Notes: generated by a model from the sequence alone, not told the origin. A stretch of DNA of 64,000 nucleotides from Monarcha castaneiventris obscurior (GCA_026261815.1 JAMPIT010000230.1:7005001-7069000); one strand, 5' to 3'. Positions 47,101 through 61,186 are shown, counted from the first letter of the stretch. A program made the numbers and translations.

Positions 47101-50100
47101 TGAGAAAAGTTTGAACCAATAAACTGCATTTCCAAAAATACCAGGATTACAGAAAATACACAATTCTTCTGCAGTTTATCATATTAATTGCTAATTAAAC
47201 AAAAACTAAACTTTCTTTCAGTAGCTTCCAAAATGAGATTTTAGTACCTGTCATGAACTTCCTGAAATCTTTAATTTCTTTATTCCACTGTATATGCACA
47301 AGCACACATGTGAATAAACTTGGTATATAAGATATCCTTCACCTTCCTCCCCAGCCAGTAAAATATCTTCCACGAATTCCTGCCCCCAAATGCATAGAAG
47401 TATGAAAACAAGCTGTATTAAAATAACTGGATTAAAAAGATGGCAGAAACTTTTTGAAATGCTGTCAACATAATTTTGATCAAGGTTATTTCATTTTCAC
47501 AGCAGCTGCCCTCAAAATAATAATAAAATTGTTTTCATGGTTCCAATTTCTATAGTATTACTCTGAAATTTTCATTTTAGACTCATATTTTTATACACAT
47601 TTCTTTACAATATTTGTCATTCACTGGACATGGAGAGAAATACCTGTTTATTTATAGACTGTAATGCATATGTCAGCTGAGGTCTCAGCCTTTCAAATAA
47701 GAAAACTTCTCATGTCTCATGAACTCACATTCTAAGATTTAAGATAAAGGGGTCTATTGGACATATTTTGCAAATCTGAAGCATTATCCTAAAGGTGGTC
47801 TGCAAAAATTGTATCTGGTTTTCTAAGGCTGTGAGTCCTTTGTGATAACACTGCTGGCATATATGTGTTGTCTACCATTTGTAAAAAAATGGGATTTGAG
47901 GAGAAGACTGTTGGGGGAGTTGTTTGTCTTTTTTTTTTCTCCTGTTAACTTAAAAAACCCACAATAAATATCAACTCTTACTTTGTTTTGTTGAATCATT
48001 ATTTTGAGAAAATAAAACGCAATCTGTTAATACCTTTACTCAGATGTGATACCAAATATTTTTCAAAAGGCCTCCTGAAGTTAAGCAACAAAAAATAAAG
48101 AGCTGTGAAAACCCAGAACCTTTTTGTTAGTATGAGAGAAAATCCTTTCTGTTCTGAATAGCTCCAGTTTCACTGCCTTTGGTCTTGGGATGTCACTTCT
48201 GATGTACAATATGCTACTATTTTACTGATCTTTTCAGACAGATTTTACAGTCTGCTCATGTTAGAATAAAAGGGATATACTTCTTAGCTGTAACCTCGTT
48301 AAACCCCATGTAATATAGAGAGAGGAAATTTTATTGTAGCTTGTGTTAGCTAGCAAAAATAATCTTACAGGAAGAGCTGAGATTTTTCCAGAACTATCCA
48401 ACACACTTGATTCAATTACTTAAAAACTTGCTACCAAAACTGGCCACAAATTTTTCCAAAGTACAAAACTCTTATTCTAGACATCTATAAGCTCCTAGAA
48501 TCTTAAAATCCAAATAGGATCAACCAGGAAAAAGTGATTGCTGGACCAATGGAAGAGAAGAGCATTTTAAAGGATTTGTGTTTAGCTTTAAATCAGAACA
48601 TCAGTGAAGGGAACTCACATGGAAGAAAAATCTTGAGGGAGGAATGCATTCATCAGTGCCTAATAGGTTTAAGTTCCCACTGACATTTTTCCCATGGTTA
48701 GAATATTTGTAACATTTCTGTATTCCACGAATTCTCTTCTTCATAGCAAGGCCTGAGCCACTACTGCGTTCTTCTCTGGGGATGGATAAACTGAGGGAAT
48801 TCTTCCATTTTTGATTCAGCCATTTTCATAAAATTTCTGGCAGCTTAGTAGCTATCTTTCCATAGTAGTAGGATGGTCTGGCTTTTTGGGGGTTGTACTT
48901 GAATGCAAAAAACTGTCCTTGTTATATGATACTACACATTAAAATCCACTGTAAACAAAGAAAAATTGAATTTAACAAAAATATTATTGTAGATGTAACT
49001 TTTTTACGTGAGAAAATTTATTTATACTGTTCTAAGAATACATCTTCAGGTCTAGCTTTATTTTAAGCATCAGCCTTACTTATATGATCCTACATAGTGG
49101 CAGTGGTAAGGACTCAGAATCTGTGTAGCCTTCGCTTTCAGAGCTCAGCTGATATTTCTGGTTTCATAGAGAGGGTGAGACACACAAAAAAAGAATAAAC
49201 TAGTAAAGTAATAAAATAAAGGAAAAATAGTAAAATATTAGCTATTATATTCAGTTTTCTATATTTTACTATGTTTCTGTTTTTCATATGATTTTGAATA
49301 GAAATACTCACCTAGAAAATATCTTGGGTTTGGTAGAATCATTATATTGACAACCAGACATGGATTACATTGAGTTTGATTTTTTCCCTTTTTTCTCCAA
49401 TGCTATGCTTCTTTTGAGAAGAATAAAGACCACATTGCACCTTGGAAGTTGCAATTCAACCAGGTAACCTGGCTCATGGAAAAGAATGAAAACTAAATTT
49501 ATTTGAAATGCATTTCCCAAGCACCAAAGCTGCAAAGACAAGGATTCAAAAGTTTCAGAAGGGAAGACTAAAGGTTGCCTGTAACTTTCTGTTGACCTTC
49601 TGGGCGTGTGGATTACAGTTCAGACCTTCATTACATTATGGTATTTCCCCCCAGTTATCTATCCCTCTTCAGTACACAGAATAATTTCTTTTATTTTATT
49701 CAGTATGTGACCTTAGACATCTTACTTAATTTCATGCTATCCAAACCCTCCTCAGAACAGAGATTTGTCAATTTTCTCAATGGCTGTTCTGATGTGCTCA
49801 GTGTCAAGAGTACTTAGATACTTCACAAATGGAATGGATTAATTTTCACAGCACCCAGACGAGGTGGTACATTATTAGCCCTTTGTAGAGACCTAGAGAT
49901 GAAGATCAAAAGGTAACTACCTAATTTTGTGTTCCCAGCCAAAGTGCCTGGAGCCTAATTGTTCAGGACTTCCTATGGTACTTTCTAGCAACCTACAAAC
50001 TGCAATTTTAAGATACTTTGGTGAGAGTGCTTCAGCCTGTCCCAATGAAATCAACATCAAATGTCAGGCAGAAGCTCCCAGAAAGGCATCTATCTCACTA

Positions 50101-52087
50101 CCACCCTGCAAGGACTTTCCAGTGTTTACCCCCTCATCCCCACACTGCTTAGCCTGTGACCTGCTCTCCTGCCTGGCACAGCAGAGCAGCCTCCTGCCTT
50201 TGGTGTGATCAGCCAGACCTGTGGGAGAGATGGAAGCCAGACTGAACTCCAGGCTCTGTGGTGCCCACTTAATTCCACTGTACCTCCAAGGGCCTGTCTG
50301 CCCCCAAAGACTACTGCAAGAGGGGAACTTCCTTTGTGGTCTCAGCTTTTTTGAGGGACAGCATGGAGAGAACTTCTTTGACATCCTAGGCTTCAGGCCA
50401 GGCCTGCCAACATGCCCCAGGTGTGTCATCTGGGGAGTGAATGCCACCTCCTGCAGGAAGCCTCCATGCCTGCCTAAAGCAACAAACCACATCAGAACCT
50501 TGAAGGGTCCCTCAGTGACAGCAACTGGGCAACCTTCCATGGCTTTTTGTGAATGTGGGAGGTCTCTGGGAGATAAACCATTATTACACTAGCCAGGACA
50601 GAGCACTTCTGATCTCCCCAGTGAGTGTAGAAAAAAAAACCCTGATAACCATCTTTAAATATTAATTGATGCCTTTGCTGCTACCAGAAAAGCACTTTCC
50701 TCTGTTACCTAAGAAAATAAAATAAACAAGCCACTAAATCCTATCTCAAGCCTCCCTTTCCTTGTAGTTCAGCCTTCAGCTCAAAACAGGGGCTTATTCT
50801 GTCCCATAAAACTGAACAGGTAGAAAAAGAGCAGGCAGGCAACCCGCTCTTGATTAGGAAAACACCAAATGAACTCCAGCACATCCCCACTGCCAGTGTG
50901 CAGCAGCCTCGCACCCCAGGTTGTCACACACATATAAACTCTTGATTGTCATCATCATTCTGCTTACGTGGCTCTGGTTTCAGAGGTGGCATGAGGAAGG
51001 TCTTTGGCCTAAATATTCCTGTGATAAATGTAACAAAGGGTCCCGAGGTGATTTGTAGATGTTGTTATCAGAATGTAAGCAGTGAAATAGAGAAGAAGCC
51101 AGTTTAAACTTCATATAAAGAAATGGTCTTTTCCCTTTCTGGTGTGGTGAGTTTGAGAAGTCACAGAGCTAACTGTGATAATAATTTTAAGAGGAGCAAG
51201 GGTAGAGAAGTTGTTGGGTGGAGAGGTAGAAAAGGCCAGGTCTTTTGACCAAAGCCAAAGAAAAGGAGAAATCCTCACCCTGTTGTCTGTGTCTGCAGTG
51301 CTCTGGAGCCACCCCAGGTGTGTGTGGGAATGCTCCCACCAGCCTGGGAATAGGCTCTGGGTGGGCAGGAGGGGCAATGAGATTTAGGTCTCCTGGACCT
51401 CAACATAACACTTGTGCACATGATGCCTTTTCACATTTTGTTGCATTTCTTATCTTTTGAATGGCTGAGTTTTCAACTATTACACTACTTAAGTTAACTT
51501 TGGATGTCATGGCAATTTCTGAAAATGGTAAAATAACATCAGCTCCTATTACTCCCCTTAACATGATTGAAGTGTTTGTCATGGATTTCATCACGCTCTT
51601 CTGGAACGTGTCCAGGATTCCTGGTTTTGCTAATTATGCATTATTTTTGTATTATGTCCAGAATATTTTTTCCGTTTCTTCTGTTTCTTTCTCTCCCCCT
51701 CACTCCCATGCCTTTATTTTTTCTTCCATACAATAGGTATATGGAGAGAACAGCAAAACCTTCTTAATGCTTTCATTACCACCATGAAAAAAGAGCAATT
51801 GCAAGGAAAGGACAGCTCAAGCTGTGCAGGCATGGACTGCAGCATACTGAGTGTTAATAAAATCTCATGAGACTCACCCAGTTATTAAATACTGATAAGT
51901 CTCCATTGTTGACTGATCTTTTCAGAACTTCACAACATATGCAAATTTTGGAAGATTTACTTAGGAGTGAAGCCAGGATAACCCTCCAAACCACAGAGGT
52001 CCCCTAATTTCATTTGGTGGAATGGTTGTTTTAATGTGCAATTATAACATGCACACCTCCTACTCCCACTCACAACCCTCCCAATCC
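44116..52087. other. Upstream intergenic DNA, third part
   Basis: This 8-kb stretch is mostly AT-rich. A slightly GC-richer patch at 50070-50590 has open frames on both strands (for example 50064-50540 on the minus strand) without recognisable domains. I see no promoter, splice pattern or named repeat that would support a gene. Confidence 0.5.
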
Positions 52088-52170
52088 TGTCAACGTTTAA
52101 GAGGCATTTGGATAATGCCCTTAACAACATACTTTTACTTGTGATCAGCCCTGAAGTGCTCAAAACATGT
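52088..52170 (+). mobile_element. Short CR1 3' fragment
   Basis: The run GTCAACGTTTAAGAGGCATT then TGGATAATGCCCTTAACAAC and CAGCCCTGAAGTGCTCA matches a known stretch near the 3' end of an avian CR1 subfamily. The final 40-60 bases of the element and its tail are absent, so the fragment is truncated at both ends. Confidence 0.55.
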
Positions 52171-54270
52171 TTAGTAATTCTATTTTAGCCTTATTGTATC
52201 AATATTGGTGGGCTTTTAGCAAGCAAAACTATTAATTTGCAGTATTTCTGCACTTTTTATTAAACAGTTAGTAATTGCAATTGTGTATGACACAGAAAGT
52301 GCTGGAACCATTTCTTATAATATCAAGTGAGTCTTGAATATTTTCTATGTACTCCTGTTTCATCAGAAATTGGCAAGTTACAGAGACTTGGAAACAGTAA
52401 GTACCTTTTTGAGGAATAATTAAATGAAACAAAGAAACTGCAGTCTAGATGTTAAGAGCTTCGCAGTTATGCATAAATTTGTTCCATAAATGCTTGAATA
52501 TATTCAGTGCCTTTTGAAGGCTGCAGTGGTGAACCCAGATTAGATGGCAGCTCAAAACAGGAGCAAAATAAAGCTTTTTGTACTGAGTCTGGAAAACCAA
52601 CATCCCTAAATACTTCAAGGAAGCAGTCATCTTCCCATTTCAGGGGTACTGCACAAAGCATTCTCTTTGGGTTTGCTCTGCTTTGGTTTCATCTCTGGCT
52701 GATATTTCTGAGTATCAAACCATTGTCATCAAACCTGTTCTGTGTAAATGAACTCTGTGAAATTGCTGAGCACACAATATTTTTAATCAGTAAAAAAATC
52801 CATGCTGAATATTTCTAAGCTTTATGAACAGAGAATAATAAGCGTTATAAATTTATTTAAAATTTCACAGAGAACACCACTTTAGGGATATGATTAAATA
52901 ATTTTGCATAATTATTTATTGCTTTTTGAATTACATATTTAAATTTTTTTATAAACTTAATTAGTACACAAAACCTTCCCGAACATTTTTTTAATTTCAA
53001 TTAAATTGCATGGAAATTTCACATAGACATTGGTATGCTAATTCTTGTAAATTTCTTATTAATTTGAGGGAGTAAAAATGTTTTTTAATCTATAGTTAAC
53101 TCTACAAAATCATGGCCTTAAATGTCTGGTTACAGGCACATTCTTATGGAGGAATCATACATTTCTAACTTACCACAGTCAGTCTGGGCAATGTTATTGT
53201 TGTAGTCCAATCCCTTTGACCTTTCCACCTCTACCCTAACCCTGAATACACATGTATGCCTGATGGAAGGGCTTATTTATTTGTTTTAAGCCAATGGAAT
53301 ATTTGTAAATATATATATTTTTAAAAAAAAGTATCTGCACTGTCATGGCAGAACACAAGTGTGGCAAATTGGAAATGGTGCTGTATTTGTAGGCACAATG
53401 GAGCAGCTCCAAATCCAGGCGCCAACCAGCAGGACTTCAAGCACTTTCTCTCACCACCTGTTCCAGTCCTGAGCCTTGGAGTGTGAGTGCAGTCAGGGAT
53501 GGAAGAAGAGGAGGATGCAGAGAAGCAGAAATGTGTGTTCACAGTGTCAGTGAGAAGTGGGTTTTTCCTGTGAAAGCCAGCATTGTGGCTGCTTTTTATG
53601 GCCCCGTGGCAAGCCAGGACTTCAGTATTTGCCATGGTTCCAGTAATATACCAGAAAGCAGAGCTTGAGTGGTGGACTCAAGTTTTGAGTGAATTAATTA
53701 TTTTTATGAAGTTTTACAAATCATTTTAAAGCACTTTCTGGAGTTCAAGAATGTGCCAAGCTATTTCTCCACACACAACCGAAGTGTTTTGTTTTGTTCC
53801 CTTGGTGAAGGTTTATATGAAGACATATGCTATCTGGCCCTAAAATTTTTCTCTCAAAGCCTTCCTGAAGTAAAAAAAAAAAGGGGTGTAGGAAGAAGGC
53901 AAGACGGAAAAAGGGGAAATAAATAGATACCCTGAAGTAATATGAGAAGGTTTTGTTGCAAGACTTACTTGCACAACTTCAAGCTCTAGTAATGCTTCTC
54001 AAAAGAAGAAAACCACAACAAAATTGATATACTGGATTGCTGACTGCTAGTGGTCATTGGTTGGTGTTTCATTAGTTGCATACTATGTCTCTTCTGACAT
54101 TCATAGTAGAGTAGAAAACATTTTCAGATGCCCCGAAATATTAATATGGAATAGATCAAGAATTGTCTGCAAAATCCCAGGGTTGCACTGTGGTACTGAA
54201 AAAGAAGTCAGTGCAGATAAGCACTACTGAACTGTGTAAATTCACAACTACAAGGTGTTCACATAGAATG
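52171..54270. other. Upstream intergenic DNA, fourth part
   Basis: This is AT-rich DNA that includes the candidate conserved block at 52820-53070. Nothing else can be supported. Confidence 0.5.
52820..53070. other. Very AT-rich block with homeodomain and octamer-like words
   Basis: The block has TTGCATAATTATTTATTGC, several AATTA and TTAATT cores and an octamer-like ATGCTAAT at 53035-53042. No repeat family is recognised. Such blocks are often, but not always, conserved enhancers. This is a pointer for alignment and not a call of function. Confidence 0.2.
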
Positions 54271-54513
54271 AAAGAGGTCAATTTAGATTAAATATTAGGA
54301 AGAAATTCTTTACTGTGAGGATGGTGAGACACAGGATCCGATTGTCCAGAGAAGTTGTGGATGTCCCATTCCCTGGCAGTGTTCAAGGCCAGGTTAGATG
54401 AGGCTTTGAACTACCTGCTCTAGTGGAAGGTGTCCCTGCCCAGGGCAGGGGGACTGAAACTAGATGATCTCTAAGGTCACTTTCAACCCAAACTCTTCTA
54501 CAATGCTATGATT
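54271..54513 (+). mobile_element. CR1 LINE 3' end, fairly well preserved
   Basis: The segment contains AATATTAGGAAGAAATTCTT then TACTGTGAGGATGGTGAG, GAGAAGTTGTGGATG, GTGTTCAAGGCCAGGTTAGATG, CTAGTGGAAGGTGTCCCTGC, AACTAGATGATC and CAACCCAAAC, ending CAATGCTATGATTT. These are successive landmarks of the CR1 3' end. It is 5'-truncated and better preserved than the other plus-strand copies here. Confidence 0.93.
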
Positions 54514-56383
54514 TAAATACTTTTCTAGAGCCATTGTGTTGCAACTGCAACATGGAGTCAGGAAGCATCAGACCAACAATGGTCTGAAAACATCTTAGCT
54601 AAGGAAGAATTATGTTCATCTCTAGCTAATGTAACATTGGATGACTTTTTCCACATGAGCTATTTATTAACTAGAAAATATGTTTTTGAATAGCCCCAAA
54701 CCACTTATAATTGCAGATAGAATTCAGAGAGAAGTTTTTAATGAAAAATATTACTTATTATTTATTGCATACTATAAAAAGTTACTAGTAACTTATTTTC
54801 TATTTATATTAGAGATAATCTGATCAAAACAGTGAAAGAGAAATCTTCAGTTAGAATCACAAAATACTGGAAGAGGTTGAATCCTTTGATGGAGCAGTTA
54901 GGCTTTTACCAAAGGAATGGAGAACATATACCATATTTCCTTTTCTCCTTTAGAGATCTACATCCACCTCTCCCATTTTCCAAGCATCTCCCTCCCCTAT
55001 TCACAGCCTGCCACTAACTGTACTATACTAATCACAGAAATTAAGTTGTCCAAACATGACCACACACAGGAAGGGACAACAGCCACCCTAGCAAGTCAGT
55101 CTTTGTCTCAGTGACAATATTGATATTTTATACTTCTTGCAGAGCAGGGCAGCAACATGGTGGGAAATGTGGGAACCTTTTAAAAACAGCAGAGGACTCA
55201 ACCTTAGAGCTCTAACCAAGGTGATAACCTAAATTACAGAGCTCAGTGTCACACTCATCTTTTCATTACATTACAGTTGAGGCTGAGGCCTGATGTTCAA
55301 ATGAAACATTCTGTTGATAGTTGAAAACATATAATTTAATTTTTTTATGTTAAAGAAGGAAAGATCATAACTTTGTCTTTTTTTTCCCATTGATTGCTTG
55401 ATTTTATGAGATCTACCAAGAAATAATTATGTTTACTGTGAACATTTATAACGTTGATGTCTTCCTCAACACACAAGAGCAGGAAAGGCAATCATAGACT
55501 GAACTGCTTTCAGGAATAAGCAATTGCCTTCAGTTCAAGAACTGAAAAACAGTCACAAGGAACACTGAGACTGCAGCTTATATCATCTAAGGAAGTTGGG
55601 AGGAAAAAATGAGGTACGCTGTAACTTCTGGCCTGAGTTTCCAGTGCTCTAATCCATATATTACTCACCAAAGTGCTTATTCCTTTGTTAGTGAAATAGC
55701 TGCAAAAGGATTTTGTCAACCAGATCAACAACATTACAAATTAGCAGCATTTGTATTACACTTGTGTTTCCCCTCAGAGCAAGATCATCTTATCATGCTA
55801 ACTGTTCAAACAAACATTTCTGATCTCTAGAGCTAACAGGCTGGATTCAGACACAGTAAACAAATAAAATAAATGGAGAGACTTGAGAAGAGGACAGAAG
55901 GGAAAAACCGATAAGAACACTTAGTTGAATAGACCATGTACATGCATAATTGCGGCTCTATTTATAAACTAGAACTAAGCATGAGATATTAATGAGGTTA
56001 GTAATCCCTGCTGGCCAGCTGCAGAGCTGTTAAAGGAAGGACAATTTGTCTTTAAGGAGAATATTTCTGCACCCCACTGTGTTGCTGAGTGGTATTTTAT
56101 AAATGCCATAGGGTTTATGCAGTTTCTTAAATCTGCTGGCCTTACCTTCTTGAGTCAGCTATGCAAAGATAAAAGGTATAGCTCTTATGGCTATATATAC
56201 TGTTTAATCTTCTTTAACACTTTCCACCCCACACTCTTCATGGAGACCGTTTGACATATTCGGATAGAAAGTAAACTTGCAACACAAATAAGTTAAAGGT
56301 TTTTTTTCTTTTTCCTGACAGGACTTTTCATAATTTCTGTTTTAGTAGTAATGAAAGATGTTATAATATGAAGATATATTACA
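54514..56383. other. Upstream intergenic DNA, fifth part
   Basis: The DNA lies between two oppositely oriented CR1 copies. It shows short open frames only and nothing I can name. Confidence 0.5.
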
Positions 56384-56900
56384 TAGAACCATAGAATTGT
56401 TTGGGTTGGAAGGGACCTCAAAGATCACCTAATTCCAACATCCCTGCTATGGGCAGGGACACCTTCTTCTAGATGAGGTTGCTCAGAGCTCCATCCAAGC
56501 TGGCCTTGAACACCTCCAGGAATGGGGCATCCCCAACCTCACAGTAAACATTTTTTTCCAAATATCTAATCTAAACCTATTATCTTTTAGTTTACATGCA
56601 CTCCCCCTTGTCCTGTCACCACATTCTCTTGTAAAAAGTCCCTCTCCAGCTTTCTTGCAGGCTCTCCTCAGGTACTGGAAGGCCACAATTAGGTCACTCC
56701 AAAGCCTTCTCTTTCCAGGCAACTGCATCACTCAGATTGGTGTCATCTGCAAATTTGATGAGGGTGCAGATGATCCCTTCATCTGTGTCATTGATGAAGA
56801 CATCAAATAACACCGGTCCCAATACAGACCCCTGAGGGACATCACTTGTGACTTACGTGCATCCGGACATGAGCCATTGACCACGACCCTCTGGTAGTTT
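56384..56900 (-). mobile_element. CR1 LINE with internal deletion
   Basis: Read on the plus strand, the 3' end appears first: CATAGAACCATAGAATTGTT, then TGGGTTGGAAGGGACCTCAA, and on through CTTGAACACCTCCAGGAATG to CCTTCTCTTTCCAGGC. At about 56725 the sequence jumps to TGGTGTCATCTGCAAATTTG and continues through GACCCCTGAGGGACATCAC to CCATTGACCACGACCCTCTG. In full-length CR1 these parts are several hundred bases apart, so the copy has lost an internal piece. The order and orientation show a single minus-strand insertion. Confidence 0.9.
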
Positions 56901-59900
56901 ATGACTACAGTAATAAATGCATTTCAGTAATAAAACCTTTGGATTGAGATCAACCGGTCTCCTCCTTTCTTCTCTGCCTCATGAAGCTTAAATGCTGCTT
57001 GTGACATTGGGAGTTGCTGTTAAAACATTGCTACATGCAATGTTCCATGTTCTCTGTGGTCCTCTGCCCAAGGCACAGATGCACAGCCATCCTTAGGCTG
57101 ACACACTCACAGGGAAGAGTGAGAGGTGACTCTGGGGCTGGGGTGGGCTGTGCTGGCTGGTGTTGTGGGGCCAGCGTGTTCACAGGGAACACACCCACGA
57201 CAGGATACTTTCCTGACAGATAATTCTGCCTTGGATTGCCATAGCTGCCTCTGTGCTGATCCTGGAAGGCAGATCTCTCCTCTGTTTTAGTTCACACGAG
57301 CCAGCATCTGAATACAGCAAGGAAGTAGATGTTACCAGTAGCAGTGAGTGGCAGGGAGGTTCATCTCTCATCTTCTCCACCCTTCCCTCATTTCCCACAG
57401 TGGTTTTAAATTGTTTTCTAGGCTGGTATAAACAAGACAAACCTCTCCCCAACATTCTTTGCTGCTAAGATGTTTACACCTATGAACTGTCTGCAGTACA
57501 GGGAAAAATCAGCTGAGAGTAAGAGTTTGTACCTTATGAAGAAGGCTGCCGGTTGGTGGGCAGTGAATTCACAGCTAGAAAGGAGATGTGCAGGAACTGC
57601 AAACTCTCTGCATCCCATGGGAAGGGGCTGCATAGCCCATCTCCTGAGTAAATAGTGCTCAGCACTGGGATGCCCTCAGGAAAGCCATAAAAGACAAGCC
57701 AGTGGGAGCAGCCCCAAGTAGAGATGAATATGGGCTTGTCCTGTTTTATGCTGTCCAGTTTTAAATTGGCTTCTGCAGCTGGTCAGATACCAGGCCAGAC
57801 AAATCTCTGGTCTGAGTAGGGCTGTCCTTGCGTTTCTATGGTCCTGTCAGCTATCATCCTACATCTTATATTAGGGGAGTCATCTCAAGTCAAGAACTTC
57901 TATCTTCTAATCACCATCTATCTTACTCTTCTCTCCTCCACTTCCTTAAAGGCACTCTTTCAACTTCAAGATTTTGCGCAACCTTAAATTATTTTCCATC
58001 TTTGTTTTCACACTGGCCCAGGTCCCATGGGACTAGAATGGGAATAGACAAAATTCTATGACAAAGCCTTTTCTCAGGCTATTTACAGCTTCTCCAGAAG
58101 CAGAAAGAGCTTTGAAAAAATCATAAAAACCCAGTTCTCACAAGACTGTCTAACCCAATTTAGCAGATAAAACGGATTCGAATTGCTCCATTAACTATCC
58201 AGATTTCTGGCTGGTTCTCAGTCCTGAACTTTTTCAACAGTTTATGGTTCACTGACCACCATGTGTATTTAATATCAATGTTATGACATCAAGATTTGTT
58301 TTTTTATTGGGTTGCCTGCATGGAAGTAGATTTTACCTTTCTTTTTGAACACAGTGAATTTTACAGTCAATGACAAGAGGAAGGTTCTTAACTTACATGC
58401 TTTGCATATTCTTCTAGAGCCATCAGAGATAACACATTGGACTTGGCCTTCTGATTTAAGCACCTACTACATGCTTAAGGTTTAGAGTGTTGAATATTCC
58501 CTTCAGCTTCAAAGGAAAAAAAAATCTTGCCCCAAAACAGGAGATTTCACTGTAGAAAGTCTTAATATTGTGGTTGCATTCTACAGTAAAACTTGCTTTT
58601 CAGGCCATAAGCAAAGTTAATTGAGAAAAAAAGAGTTTTCAAGCCTCCATGTAGTGGCTTTTCAGATAGATGGCTCAGAGGCTGTCAAGAAGGTGAGAAG
58701 AATGCTCATTTTCGTATTTCATGCCTTGCTTGGAAGCTAAAAGGGAATTGGTACTGGAGATGATCCAGTGCTTTAGTTTCTAGGTTTTCCCTAACAAGAA
58801 ATGTATCAGATGTAACAAAAACAGATCCAGCAGGGTTATAAGACACCTACAGTCCCTGAGGTGCAATGTTGGCCTCAGTAAATTCAATGGCAGCTCTCCC
58901 ATTGACTTTAGCTGAAGTCAGGTTTTTCTCAGAGAAGTTTGTCAAGAAAGGTCTTTTTCCCTTAGGTTCTTTGAAGATCAAATTAATTTTGCAGAAATTT
59001 GAAGCAGTGATGCAATTCTAAGAGTATCCAAACCTGTCCACTGACCAGACAATCAACTCTAATTCCCTGAATCCTATATAAAAATAAGCTTTTGCTCCTA
59101 AGTTTTGAGCAGAGGCATTGTTGCCTACTCAGTAGTGTTGTGATACTCTTAACTGGAGTTTCTCTGATATGAAAGACCTTAAATATGGTTGATTTACCAT
59201 ATTGAGATGTCTGCATTTTAGTCATACCCATCACATTTAATTACAAATCTACAAAGGATTAGGAAGTAGAACTGAATGGAATATTAACCTGACGGGAGCA
59301 GTCTCTAGTTCTACAACAAAATTATAAATGAAAAACAGCAGTAAAGCTGATGAATTTAGGGGTTTTCAGGATAAATGTCAAGATTATTGGTGGAGTATAG
59401 TGCATTGCTTCCTACATACAAAACTCAGGCTCAAACATGATCTCCTTTTAGGCTATAACTCAAAACTTATGTATTTGCAGCAACACTACGGCTACCAACT
59501 CCTCAGCAAGACAAACACAAGGTGGTTATCACTGGGTTTTTTAACGGCAGGTTCGGGGACCAGTTTTCTTCACACATCACTTGTGTGGATAATGTTTACT
59601 TTGTGTCTGTGGCATAATAAAATGGTTTGCTAAGTTAATTCAAAGTCCTCAAACTGTCTCTTTGCATAGATGAGTAGCTTGAGCAATGAAAGAAGGAGTA
59701 AATAGGCTGGACAAGGTTAAGTCTGAATTTGCAAACATCTTGCATTGCATATATGGCTAAAAGATACTAAACTGGAGACTGGAAGAAGAGGGAAAGATGG
59801 GCAGATTCAATGGAAATCCATTGAGAATTTATGGCAATTTCCAACTGGTTTTTTCTCCCCCTCCTTCTGAGTAATTAGAATTGTCTTGAAGAAACAGAAA

Positions 59901-61186
59901 GCTATTTCAGGACACAGGCAGGACTTTCCAAAGGGTGGGTGGGATTTGGGTGCAGTGGTGGGGAGGGGAGCAATGGCAAGGAGCCACTGGCCATTTGGTG
60001 GTGAGGAAGGGAGTAAGGCCAGTATGGGTGATGTCAACGTGAAAAGTTGGCACAAAAACAAGGGGGTCATGGAAAGCTTTGGTTGCTTGTGCATATCCAA
60101 TGCTTCATTCAGGAGGTGACTTAATTGTGTTTGCTCTTATGCTGACCCAAGGGAAATCCTTGTCTGAATGATACAAATATCTGCTCTGCTCTGTTTATAG
60201 TACTTTCAATCAAAAATAGCCAGGCCAGGAGGGAGTCATTTAAGGAAAGCATTTTGCTTATGAAAATCCATTTTCCTGTTTGTATATAATTTGTATATAA
60301 ACCCACATGCTCACACGTGCAAAGCCACGTCTCACAGATGAGTTTTTTCCTGAAGATGCTCAGTAGAGAAACTACTCATAATACTTTCTCCCAGCTTTGC
60401 TTACTAGCAGTGTTTGGAACAAAGATCCCAGTTCAAAGTCCATTGGAGTCTATGGAAAGATGCCCATTGACTTCATTGAGATTTGGATCAGGTCCCAAGT
60501 CTTTCCCTATTTAGAAGGTGGAAAATAGGATGCAATTTCTCAGCTGTATATGCTGGACTAACTGGGCTTGAAAGCTTCACATACCCAAGGCTGTACCTTG
60601 CAAATGAGTCTTTTGTTTCTTTCTGTTCACGGATCGTTGAGTTCTTCAAAGTCAGACAAACAAATAATGCTCCTAGTCATTGGGTTTTTTGTCATTACAG
60701 GGTCTGGCAGCTCTCAGAGTTGTCATCTGCAAGATGGAACCATCCCTATGGACATGCCAGAAGACACAAATTTGGTACTCTGCAACTATGACAAGTAGTG
60801 GGGTTTTTTTAAAATTTTAGGAAGAAATAAGTTTTGAAGAAAACTTTTTCAGATCCTCTTCTGCAAAATAGATATTCTTCATGTATCCAATAGGCTTGAA
60901 TAAAAAGAAGCATCCATGGCTTAGTCTTGGCATTACTAGATAAATTTCTTCCTAATGTACAGTTTTATCAAAGAGGCTTTTCAAAAGATTTTAAATTAAT
61001 GACCAGTGGAAGCTTTTGCACAATGAGGGAGGCAGTGACTGTGCTGTTTCTGATCCACTTCTTGAAAATTAACTGACTACCATCATGCTTTCCTTTTTTT
61101 TCTCAGGCTTAATTTCATTTTTTTTACTGTAATAGTAATCCAGAACACTAATTTTTGTTTTGTTTTTAATTGAGCCATTGCAATTA
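56901..61186. other. Upstream intergenic DNA, sixth part
   Basis: A mildly GC-rich patch lies around 57060-57200. Old short-repeat pieces lie near 58865-58925 (CCCATTGACTTTAGCTGAAGTC) and at 60425-60500. No gene can be supported. Confidence 0.5.
60425..60500. repeat. Degenerate ancient short repeat
   Basis: The run TTCAAAGTCCATTGGAGTCT then GCCCATTGACTTCATTGAGA and TTGGATCAGGTCCC is the best copy in the window of the old amniote repeat with a CCATTGACTTCAATGGGAG-like core followed by GGATCAGGYCC. Confidence 0.45.

Noticed and set aside
50064..50540. 158-codon open frame on the minus strand in a GC-richer patch
   Set aside because: No domain or family pattern is visible, a competing frame is open on the other strand, and no exon-like borders were seen.
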